From the NCBI GenBank assembly GCA_050742535.1, contig JBOGIQ010000276.1, forward strand, positions 1-8,262: a stretch of DNA of 8,262 nt, read 5' to 3'. Position numbers and translations under genes: made by a program. Origin of the DNA: Gp6-AA40 sp050742535 (GTDB lineage: Bacteria; Acidobacteriota; Vicinamibacteria; Vicinamibacterales; UBA2999). Each line of letters starts with the position of its first letter. The stretch's first letter is position 1. This document shows, piece by piece, positions 1 to 6,116 of this stretch. Under the pieces are notes generated by a model. It had not been told where the DNA came from and did no database searches. It worked only from the letters and a program-made list of their open reading frames with translations.

Positions 1-54
1 CCCTTCGAGGCGCGCGGCGGAGGCGCTGAGCGCCCGAGGAACTTTCGCGGAGGG

Positions 55-85
55 TTGATCGTCACCGTCCCATGTGTCACATTAC
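55..85 (+). promoter_or_regulatory. Possible promoter of the regulator/ABC operon
   Basis: TTGATC at 55-60 is a fair -35 hexamer. A weak -10 falls 17-19 nt downstream, within 78-85 (CACATT or CATTAC). This pair would start transcription near 90, exactly where the preferred GTG start codon lies, giving a leaderless or almost leaderless mRNA. The -10 would lie inside the inverted repeat at 74-96, so a bound repressor would block it. The hexamer matches are modest and this remains an inference. The preceding bases 1-54 contain only a small GC stem (GGCGC/GCGCC at 22-34) and no gene. Confidence 0.35.
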
Positions 86-96
86 TACTGTGACAC
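74..96. promoter_or_regulatory. Perfect inverted repeat, probable operator of the GntR regulator
   Basis: GTGTCAC at 74-80 and GTGACAC at 90-96 are exact reverse complements separated by 9 AT-richer bases. GntR-family dimers bind such inverted repeats, and YtrA-type regulators usually repress the operon that they begin. The repeat lies over the likely -10 region and the first codons of the regulator gene, the right place for autorepression. Binding by this regulator is inferred from position and symmetry only. Confidence 0.6.
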
Positions 97-518
97 CATT
101 CAGGCTCACGCTCGCGCCGGGCAAGTCGATCTTCGACCAGGTCGTCTTTGCGGCGATGCGCGCGATCCTGAGCGGTGTCCTGCGACCGGGCCAGGAGTTC
201 CCGTCGATCCGCACGCTCGCGGCGGACCTCAAGATTCACCCCAACACGGCCCACAAGGTGGTGCAGCACCTGATTCAGGAACGGTGGCTCGACGTGCGTC
301 CGGGGATCGGCACCGTGGTCGCCGAACCACCGAAGGCGCGTCCCGGCGACCGCCGGCGGCTGCTGAAGGACGAGGTCGAGCAACTGGTCGTCGAAGCGGC
401 CCGTGTCGGCGCCGACCTCGACGAAATCGTGGAGGCGATCAGCGACGCATGGGAATCCATGCGGGCCCGTCATGATCATCGAAACCGACGGCATCTCGAA
501 GACGTTTCGACGTCATGA
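90..518 (+). CDS. GntR-family transcriptional regulator, YtrA subfamily
   Basis: This is a small (142 aa) DNA-binding repressor. Residues about 12-77 form a winged helix-turn-helix: KSIFDQVVFAAMRAILSG, then PGQEFPSIRTLAADL with NTAHKVV, then the wing RPGIGTVV. Only a short helical tail (about 90-142) follows instead of a full effector domain, which is typical of the YtrA group that controls adjacent ABC transporter genes. I prefer GTG at 90 because the protein then begins just before the conserved PFRLTL stretch. An in-frame ATG at 72 would add six residues encoded inside the palindrome, and the GGAGGG at 49-54 is too far from it to act as its ribosome site. The 3' end overlaps the ATPase gene by 47 nt in another frame. 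The family call is firm, the start is not, and the effector is unknown. Confidence 0.88.
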   Translation: MTPFRLTLAPGKSIFDQVVFAAMRAILSGVLRPGQEFPSIRTLAADLKIHPNTAHKVVQHLIQERWLDVRPGIGTVVAEPPKARPGDRRRLLKDEVEQLVVEAARVGADLDEIVEAISDAWESMRARHDHRNRRHLEDVSTS

Positions 519-1374
519 GGCGGTTCACGACGTAAGTCTCCGCGTGCCGGAGGGTTCGGTCTGCGCGCTGGTCGGCGAGAACGGCGCCGGCAAGACCACG
601 ACGCTGCGGATGCTGGTCAACATCCTCACTCCCGACCGCGGCTCGGCGCGTGTCCTCGGCGTGGACTCGCGCCGCCTGGCGCACCGCGAGTTCCTGCGGC
701 TCGGCTACGTCTCCGAGAACCAGACCATCCCTGACCGGCTGACCGTCGCTCATTACTTCCGCTACCTCCGATCGCTGTATCCCAACTGGGACCCACGTCT
801 GGAAGCGGAACTGCTGGCGCGCTTCGCACTGCCCGCCGATCGTCCGCTCGGCAAGCTGTCGCATGGCATGCGGATGAAGGCGATGCTCGCAGGCGCGCTG
901 TCGTTCCGGCCGGAGCTCCTGATTCTCGACGAGCCGCTGAGCGGCCTGGATCCGCTGGTGCGGGACGAGGTGATGGAAGGCCTGCTGCATCAGGCCGAGC
1001 ACACCACGATCCTGATCTCGTCCCACGAACTCTCCGAGATCGAAGGCGCCGCGACGCACATGGCGTTCATGGATCGGGGTCGCGTGCTGTTTCAGGAGCC
1101 GGTCGACGAGGTGAGGTCCCGCTTCCGTGAGATTACCGCCACCGTTGGCGACGAGAGCGATGTCGCCGGCGACCTGCCCGCGAGTTGGCTCGTGGCGGAA
1201 CGATCCAGAAGTACGTTCCGCTGCGTCGAGACGGCGTTCGTCAGCGACGCCGATGTCCTCCAGAAGCTGATCCTGCATGTGGGTGCCGTCGGCAACGTCG
1301 ACGTGCGCCCGATGTCGCTCCGCGAAATCGCCAAGTCCCTGATGCGCGCGATGCGCACGGCACGCCCGCAGTGA
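472..1374 (+). CDS. ABC transporter ATP-binding protein (exporter type)
   Basis: This is the nucleotide-binding subunit (300 aa) of an ABC exporter, acting at the inner face of the membrane with the permease encoded next. It shows Walker A GENGAGKTT (35-43), Q-loop Gln84, a variant signature LSHGM (129-133) in place of LSGGQ, Walker B LLILDEP (149-155), D-loop SGLD (157-160) and switch His185. Residues about 215-300 form a C-terminal extension as in other drug or antibiotic exporter ATPases of the CcmA/YtrB type. The ATG at 472 gives the normal N-terminus (MIIETDGISKTF). The open frame extends upstream, but that would add residues outside the ABC fold. The gene starts inside the end of the regulator gene with no clear Shine-Dalgarno, so translation is probably coupled. 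Its stop codon TGA overlaps the permease start in GTGA. The transported substrate is unknown. Confidence 0.95.
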   Translation: MIIETDGISKTFRRHEAVHDVSLRVPEGSVCALVGENGAGKTTTLRMLVNILTPDRGSARVLGVDSRRLAHREFLRLGYVSENQTIPDRLTVAHYFRYLRSLYPNWDPRLEAELLARFALPADRPLGKLSHGMRMKAMLAGALSFRPELLILDEPLSGLDPLVRDEVMEGLLHQAEHTTILISSHELSEIEGAATHMAFMDRGRVLFQEPVDEVRSRFREITATVGDESDVAGDLPASWLVAERSRSTFRCVETAFVSDADVLQKLILHVGAVGNVDVRPMSLREIAKSLMRAMRTARPQ

Positions 1375-2930
1375 GCGGCAATCTGCGCATCATCGCGGCG
1401 ATCGTCCGGAAGGACCTCGCGGTCTTGTGGCCGCTGGCCGTGATCGTCGTGCTGCTGCCGGTGCTGCGAAGCGACGCCGTGCTGCAGAACCTGCGCAACG
1501 ACAACCTTCGCGCCGGAACGATCGGGATCTCCGTGCTCGCCACGATGCTGCTGATCGTCTCCGTCGTGCATCAGGATGCCAGCGCCAGCCTGCGCGACGA
1601 CTGGCTCACCAGGCCGATTCCGCGCTGGACGATGGTGGCGGCCAAGCTGGTGTTCATCGCCGTCATGGTCTGCGTGCCGGCGGTTGCCACCAGCTTTGTG
1701 TCGGCGCTGGCCGACGGCCGCTCAGTGGGCGAAGCCATCGCGCGCGCGACCTCTGTCAGCCACGCCACGCTGGGAGCGATGCTGGCAGTCGTTGCCGTCG
1801 CGGCGGTCACATCCACGCTGCTCGAGGCCGTGGGCGCGCTGGTGGCGTTTGCGGTCGCCGCGATCCTGGCGCAGGCGGTCTCGGGCTCGGTTCTGCCCGA
1901 CGGCAAGGGCATCCTTGTTGCCGGCGCCGAGTGGTTCAGTTTCGCGCCCGCGATTTACTTGCCCAGCGTGATCGCGGCGCCGGTGCTCTGGCTGCAATAT
2001 GGGCGGCGCCGCACGTCGCTGGCGCGCGCGATCGTCGCGTGCGCCTGCACGGCCATGATGATCCCGTTGCTCACGCCGCCGTCCGCGATGTTCGGCGCCG
2101 TGAGGCTGCTGACCCCCGCCACTGATGTGGGACGGACTGCCGGCGCATCGCTCGCACCCGGATGCTTCCCGCGCATCGCCACCGGAACCGAGTCCGGCGA
2201 CATCGCGGACGAAGCGCGACGGCTGTGGAACAGCGACGAGCGTGCCAGCGCGGGTCCCCGTGCGATCGGCTTCTCGACCACCGTCGCTCCCACCGGTGTG
2301 CCCCCTGGGTGGAAGGCGATGATCGGCTTCGCACAGGCGTTCTTCGTCGATGCGAGCGGTGGCGTCCTGCACCGCCTGCAGGGAGCAAGCGCGGTGTTCG
2401 GCCGGCCGGATGGCGTGGACGCGTCCGTGTCGGCCGCGCACTTCTGGCTGGCTCCGAGAAACGCCTACGAAGACGCCGGGCGCCGGTCCGCACGGCTGCG
2501 GCTGAAGTACTTCGTCAGCCTGCTCGAGCCGGTCGCGTCGACGGAGATCGGAGTGAACGGCCGGCGGCAGTACGTCTCGGGCTTCGGCTACTGCAGCACC
2601 GGGATCGACGCCTCGTCTGACACGGTCAGCATCGACTGCTTCGTGCGCGGCAGACGGCCGGCGCTGGTCACCGCGCGGTGGTCGGAAGGGACGGACGCCC
2701 GCGAAACCATGACGCGCCCCGACTACACGCCGGCGGCGTTGCCGATGCTGAGCGCGCCGTACCGCCTGACGCTGTCCCGTTTTCGCGACGGCACGGCTGC
2801 GCGCGTCACGCTGACGGCGTACGAGGCGCGCGCGCACGTCGAGCGATCTGTCGATGCCCCGGGCCTGCTCGGCGGGCCGTCGTGTTCCGCATCACATCCA
2901 TCCAGCAACACCTTCGGAGATCAACCATGA
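1371..2930 (+). CDS. ABC-2-type permease with a large C-terminal extracytoplasmic domain
   Basis: This is the membrane subunit (519 aa) for the preceding ATPase. The GTG start at 1371 overlaps the ATPase stop in GTGA, and earlier in-frame codons would run through the ATPase gene. Hydrophobic segments lie at about 16-32, 50-67, 88-111, 131-150, 151-172, 189-209 and 217-235. The first cytoplasmic loop has DDWLTRPIPR, a motif I associate with ABC-2 permeases of such operons, and the basic GRRR at 211-214 fits a cytoplasmic loop. Residues 236-519 have no further membrane span and by topology lie outside the cytoplasm. Cys408 and Cys423 there could form a disulfide. Most ABC-2 permeases are nearly all membrane, so this tail is unusual. 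I do not recognise its fold. The stop overlaps the next start in ATGA. Confidence 0.85.
   Translation: MSGNLRIIAAIVRKDLAVLWPLAVIVVLLPVLRSDAVLQNLRNDNLRAGTIGISVLATMLLIVSVVHQDASASLRDDWLTRPIPRWTMVAAKLVFIAVMVCVPAVATSFVSALADGRSVGEAIARATSVSHATLGAMLAVVAVAAVTSTLLEAVGALVAFAVAAILAQAVSGSVLPDGKGILVAGAEWFSFAPAIYLPSVIAAPVLWLQYGRRRTSLARAIVACACTAMMIPLLTPPSAMFGAVRLLTPATDVGRTAGASLAPGCFPRIATGTESGDIADEARRLWNSDERASAGPRAIGFSTTVAPTGVPPGWKAMIGFAQAFFVDASGGVLHRLQGASAVFGRPDGVDASVSAAHFWLAPRNAYEDAGRRSARLRLKYFVSLLEPVASTEIGVNGRRQYVSGFGYCSTGIDASSDTVSIDCFVRGRRPALVTARWSEGTDARETMTRPDYTPAALPMLSAPYRLTLSRFRDGTAARVTLTAYEARAHVERSVDAPGLLGGPSCSASHPSSNTFGDQP
2916..2920 (+). promoter_or_regulatory. Ribosome binding site of the serine hydrolase gene
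   Basis: GGAGA, six bases before the ATG at 2927, is a good Shine-Dalgarno. It fixes the start of the serine hydrolase although the frame is open far upstream. It lies inside the last codons of the permease gene, so the two genes are both overlapping and independently primed for translation. Confidence 0.7.
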
Positions 2931-4270
2931 GATTCACCACCTGCGCGATCGGCATCGCGCTCCTGCTTGTGTGTCCTCGCGTCGCGGCCGCGGACCCGGT
3001 TGATGACATTGTCAACGCCGAGTTGAAACGTCAGGGCGTCCCCGGCGTGTCTGTGGCGGTCGTCAAGGACGGCACGATCGTCAAAGCGGAAGGCTACGGG
3101 CTGGCGAATGCCGAACTCAATGTTCGGGCCACACCGCAGAGCGTCTACCAGATCGGGTCGGTCAGCAAGCAGTTCATCGCCGCCGGAATCATGCTGCTGG
3201 TGCAGGACGGCAGGATGAGCCTCGACGACAAGGCAGGCAAGTATCTGGCAGACACGCCGGCCGGGTGGCAGGCGATCACCGTCCGCCATCTGTTGACGCA
3301 CACGGCAGGCATCGTCAACGAACCGCCCGCCTTCGATCCGTTCAAGCTCCAGAGCGACGCCGACCTCGTCAAGAGCGCGTATTCCGCTCGCTTGCTCTTC
3401 GTACCCGGCGCAGAGTGGGCCTACAGCAATACCGGCTACTTCGCGCTCGCGGAGATCGTCCGCGCCGTCAGCGGCGAGCCGTGGGACGCGTTTCTGCAGA
3501 AGCGTCTGTTTCAGACGCTGGCGATGACGTCCACCCGCACGACCACCATGGAGGTGGTGCCGAACCGTGCCAGCGGCTACGCGCTGATGAACGGCAGAAT
3601 GAGCAATGCACCGCCCATCCTCTCCGTGCGTCCGAGTGGTGCCTTCCTCTCGACCGTGCTGGACCTGGCGAAATGGGATGCGGCACTCGACGCACGGTCG
3701 CTGCTGTCGGCCGCTACGCTCACGCAGATGTGGGAGCCGGTCAGGTTGAACGGCGGGGGATCATCCCCGTATGGGTTCGGCTGGCAGGTCGATACCGTCG
3801 CCGGTCACACGCGGGTGCACCACAGCGGCACGATGCCAGGATTCCGCGCCACGATACACCGCTACCTGGACGACAAGCTCACGGTCATCGTCTTGACGAA
3901 CGCTGGAAATGCCGACCCGGGTTCATTCGCGCGTTTGATTGCCGAATCCTACATACCCGCGCTCGTCGAGCCGCGCGCTGCCGCGCCACAACGCACGGCG
4001 ATCACGGTCGATCCGAACTCCTTCGACACCTATGTCGGGAAATATCAGCCGAACCCGGCGATAACGGTCACGGTTTCTCGCGAAGGCGACAAGTTGATGT
4101 TCGAAAGCGCCGGCGGCAAAGTAGAGTTGCTGCCGGAAAGCGAGAACACCTTCTTCTCGAACGGGCTGCCGGTGACGATCACCTTCGTGAAGGACGTGAC
4201 GGGCAAGGTCACCCATCTCATCCTCGTCAACAACGGACGCGAAGCAGGCCGGGCGCGGAAGATCGACTGA
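2927..4270 (+). CDS. Secreted serine hydrolase, beta-lactamase class C / PBP4* family, with C-terminal DUF3471-like domain
   Basis: This is a 447-residue exported penicillin-binding-protein-like hydrolase. A signal peptide (1 to about 21, ending CPRVAAA) sends it to the periplasm or cell surface. The catalytic motifs of the family are present: SVSK (Ser78 nucleophile, Lys81), YSN (Tyr166, Asn168) and HSG (299-301) as the third motif. The region HLLTHTAGI (121-129) is also typical. Residues about 360-447 (FDTYVGKYQ onwards) match the small beta-barrel seen C-terminal in many such proteins (DUF3471 type). Members act as esterases, D-aminopeptidases or peptidases as often as beta-lactamases, so the substrate is open. 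The ATGA overlap with the permease gene places it in the exporter operon, which suggests that it acts on the exported compound or on the envelope. Confidence 0.92.
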   Translation: MRFTTCAIGIALLLVCPRVAAADPVDDIVNAELKRQGVPGVSVAVVKDGTIVKAEGYGLANAELNVRATPQSVYQIGSVSKQFIAAGIMLLVQDGRMSLDDKAGKYLADTPAGWQAITVRHLLTHTAGIVNEPPAFDPFKLQSDADLVKSAYSARLLFVPGAEWAYSNTGYFALAEIVRAVSGEPWDAFLQKRLFQTLAMTSTRTTTMEVVPNRASGYALMNGRMSNAPPILSVRPSGAFLSTVLDLAKWDAALDARSLLSAATLTQMWEPVRLNGGGSSPYGFGWQVDTVAGHTRVHHSGTMPGFRATIHRYLDDKLTVIVLTNAGNADPGSFARLIAESYIPALVEPRAAAPQRTAITVDPNSFDTYVGKYQPNPAITVTVSREGDKLMFESAGGKVELLPESENTFFSNGLPVTITFVKDVTGKVTHLILVNNGREAGRARKID

Positions 4271-4299
4271 GGCAGTCAACTGAGCGCGAGATTCCAACA

Positions 4300-5274
4300 A
4301 TGAAGAAACCATCTGTGCCTGGCGTGAGCGCGGTCATGGCCGTCGTTATGACCACGTTGATTGCCACCTCGATTGCCAACGCCCAGGGGCGCGGGGCTGC
4401 GCAGCCCAACTACGACGCCTTTTACGAGCTCGGGCCTGATTCCCTCGTCCGCCGCGGTGTGCCGAAGGGCAAGGTCGCCGGCCCCTTCACGCTGCCGTCC
4501 GACGCGTTTCCAGGCGTGGCGCACGACTACTGGGTCTACGTGCCGGCGCAGTACGACGGCAAGACCGAGGTCAGCCTCATGGTCTTCAACGACGGCGCCA
4601 CCTACATGCAGCCCGACGGGTATTACCGCGCCGTCAACGTGCTCGACAACCTGATCTATCGCCGCGAGCTGCCGGTGATGGTGGCGGCGTTCATCGATCC
4701 CGGGAAATTCACGGCCGACGGCCGGTCGAACCGGCAGGCCGAGTACGACCCGGTCACGGATCGCTATTCGCGCGTGGTGGTCGGCGAACTGCTGCCGAAG
4801 CTCTACGCCGAGTACCGGATCTCGCGCGATCCGGATCGTCATGGCATCGCCGGCTGGAGTTCGGGCGCCATTGCCGCGTTCACGGTGGCCTGGGAGCGGT
4901 CCGATCAGTTCCGCAAGGTACTCAGCGGCATCGGCACCTATGTCGATCTCGCCGGCGGTCACGTGTACCCCGAGAAGGTCATGGCCAGCGAGCGCAAGCC
5001 GATCCGCATCTTCATGATCGATGGACGCAACGACAATCGCGGGCTGAACGCGGACGGCCAGTACGTTCCCACGCGCGACTGGTTCTATCAGAACGTGCGG
5101 CTGAAGGACGCGCTCGTCGCCAAGGGTTACGACGTGAACTACGCCTGGGGCATCGGCGTACACAGCCACGACATGGGCGGCGCCATGCTGCCGGAGATGA
5201 TGCGCTGGCTCTGGCGCGACCAGCCGGTGTCCGTGGATCCGCGCGACACCGCCGAACGCTCGTTCCGCCGGTAG
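4300..5274 (+). CDS. Secreted alpha/beta-hydrolase, enterochelin-esterase-like (Fes/IroE type)
   Basis: This is a 324-residue exported esterase of the D/Fes family (putative esterase, PF00756 type). A signal peptide spans 1-28 (cleavage after ANA). The oxyanion/early-strand region is SLMVFNDGATYM (92-103). The nucleophile elbow is GWSSG (185-189, Ser187). The likely acid is in DGRND (241-245), and the catalytic His is H288 or H290 in GVHSHDMGG. Residues about 296-306 (LPEMMRWLW) are the usual last helix. The ATG at 4300 is the only start that gives a signal peptide, and the ribosome site is weak (GAG at 4288-4290). It lies 29 nt after the serine hydrolase and is probably in the same operon. 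Known relatives cleave siderophore lactones or other esters; nothing here shows that the substrate is a siderophore. Confidence 0.9.
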   Translation: MKKPSVPGVSAVMAVVMTTLIATSIANAQGRGAAQPNYDAFYELGPDSLVRRGVPKGKVAGPFTLPSDAFPGVAHDYWVYVPAQYDGKTEVSLMVFNDGATYMQPDGYYRAVNVLDNLIYRRELPVMVAAFIDPGKFTADGRSNRQAEYDPVTDRYSRVVVGELLPKLYAEYRISRDPDRHGIAGWSSGAIAAFTVAWERSDQFRKVLSGIGTYVDLAGGHVYPEKVMASERKPIRIFMIDGRNDNRGLNADGQYVPTRDWFYQNVRLKDALVAKGYDVNYAWGIGVHSHDMGGAMLPEMMRWLWRDQPVSVDPRDTAERSFRR

Positions 5275-5290
5275 AACGGTCCTCTACTTC

Positions 5291-5992
5291 TTAACGGAAC
5301 TGTGAGCCACGGTTCCGCCGCCATCGGGTCGCCATTAACACACCAGCGGCGACGAGCAGCACCGTACCCGGTTCGGGAACCGCCGCCGTCGTCACGGGGA
5401 TCGTTCGAAGGTTGTCGAAAGCGATTAACCCAGCGTGGCCGCTGAATGTGATTTGCGCGGAATCGAATGGGATGGTGCTCTGAATCCCCGCAAACCCTCC
5501 GGCGAGAACCGGGTCCGGAGCGCCGTTGAACGAAAGTGATCCGACGGAAGCTGCGCCGCTGAACAAGGTCACTGTCGTTGCGTTCAGGACGGTCGTGGTC
5601 GACCCCACTAGGAAACCGTATCCGAATGCATCGAGTAGAGATGGAAACGTCAATGTGACCGTAGGGATTCCGGCGGTGCCGACCACTGCGACAACACTTG
5701 GCGGGTTGAGGTTGTTCGTTGTTCCAACGATATTGGATACAACCACCGGGCCACCGCAGAGAGGTGAAAACGTCGGGCATGCGGCGCCGAGACTGTACTG
5801 AAACGTTATCCCGTCGAAGGTGGAGCCGATGACCGGGGTGTTATTCGGCAGTCCTGCAAAAGTCGTGAGCGTCGAATCGGAACCAAAGGCGCCGATGGGT
5901 ATCGAGATTGTCGACGCCGTGGCCGCCGGCGCGAGAAGGAGTGCGAACGCGAGTACCGCGGATGAAAGAGGCAGGGCGCGATACGTTACCAC
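5291..5992 (-). CDS. PEP-CTERM sorting-domain protein
   Basis: This is an exported surface protein of 233 aa. It has an N-terminal signal peptide (about 1-26, hydrophobic SSAVLAFALLLAPAATA) and a low-charge, Ser/Thr/Gly/Val-rich beta-type body with two nearby cysteines (about 73 and 79). It ends in a canonical tripartite tail: VPEPGT (205-210), a short hydrophobic helix, then RWRR (223-226). Such tails are recognised and cut by exosortase, whose gene is not in this window. The GTG at 5992 is chosen because AGGAGA lies six bases upstream; the longer reading from GTG at 6007 has its first codons overlapping that site. The body does not match a function I recognise. The gene appears to be its own unit, convergent with the esterase gene. 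Confidence 0.88.
   Translation of the reverse strand: MVTYRALPLSSAVLAFALLLAPAATASTISIPIGAFGSDSTLTTFAGLPNNTPVIGSTFDGITFQYSLGAACPTFSPLCGGPVVVSNIVGTTNNLNPPSVVAVVGTAGIPTVTLTFPSLLDAFGYGFLVGSTTTVLNATTVTLFSGAASVGSLSFNGAPDPVLAGGFAGIQSTIPFDSAQITFSGHAGLIAFDNLRTIPVTTAAVPEPGTVLLVAAGVLMATRWRRNRGSQFR
5295..5317. terminator. Stem-loop between convergent transcription units, possible bidirectional terminator
   Basis: CGGAACTGTG (5295-5304) pairs with CACGGTTCCG (5308-5317) through ten positions with one G-T wobble and a three-base loop. It starts 20 nt after the esterase stop codon and lies in the last codons of the PEP-CTERM gene, which stops at 5291. No T-tract follows on either strand, so it is not a textbook intrinsic terminator. 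A weaker 5-bp stem (GTAGA/TCTAC, 5271-5287) overlaps the esterase stop. Placement between converging genes supports a role in ending transcription or protecting the 3' ends. Confidence 0.45.
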
Positions 5993-5998
5993 GTGTGA

Positions 5999-6004
5999 TC
6001 TCCT
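5999..6004 (-). promoter_or_regulatory. Ribosome binding site of the PEP-CTERM gene
   Basis: On the - strand AGGAGA is followed by six bases and then GTG at 5992. This strong Shine-Dalgarno decides the start in favour of 5992 over 6007, whose codons overlap the site itself. Confidence 0.7.
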
Positions 6005-6017
6005 CACGAGAGGGCAT

Positions 6018-6040
6018 TGCGTCCGTCCTCGACGGATGCA
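6018..6040 (-). other. Stem-loop in the leader upstream of the PEP-CTERM gene
   Basis: TCCGTC (6022-6027) and GACGGA (6031-6036) form a perfect 6-bp stem with a CTC loop. The stem extends by TGC/GCA beyond a single mismatch, for ten positions per arm. It lies between the end of the FtsZ-like gene (6117) and the PEP-CTERM start. It could end transcripts of the upstream unit (no T-tract follows) or be part of the PEP-CTERM 5' leader. The structure is seen directly; the role is inferred. Confidence 0.4.
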
Positions 6041-6051
6041 GTCCGATCGCG

Positions 6052-6080
6052 AGCCTAGTGAAAGGACCTTACGGAAGCAA
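6052..6080 (-). promoter_or_regulatory. Possible promoter of the PEP-CTERM gene
   Basis: On the - strand TTGCTT (6075-6080) and TAGGCT (6052-6057) are separated by 17 bases, and a start near 6045 would give a leader of about 50 nt containing the stem-loop at 6018-6040. The -10 matches the consensus only in part, so this is a weak candidate. Some promoter is expected here if the gene is not read through from the FtsZ-like gene 124 nt upstream. Confidence 0.25.
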
Positions 6081-6116
6081 GCTGTGCAACAGTTTCTGGC
6101 TCGACAGCGGTACCAC

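Noticed and set aside
72..89. ATG at 72 as the start of the GntR regulator
   Set aside because: The six extra residues are encoded by the inverted repeat, the nearest GGAGGG is 17 nt away, and the family N-terminus begins at about PFRL. It is not excluded, only less likely than GTG at 90.
439..1278. - strand open frame opposite the ABC ATPase gene
   Set aside because: The + strand encodes every ABC motif in order; the antisense product (rich in Arg, His and Gln) shows no family features.
1722..2837. Long - strand open frame opposite the permease gene
   Set aside because: It is an antisense shadow of very Arg-rich composition with no motif, and the + strand frame has membrane segments and overlap junctions that fit an operon.
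2927..4270. Calling the serine hydrolase an antibiotic-resistance beta-lactamase
   Set aside because: The SxxK, YxN and HSG motifs define the broad PBP-like hydrolase family; the added C-terminal domain and the exporter operon give no support for beta-lactam hydrolysis.
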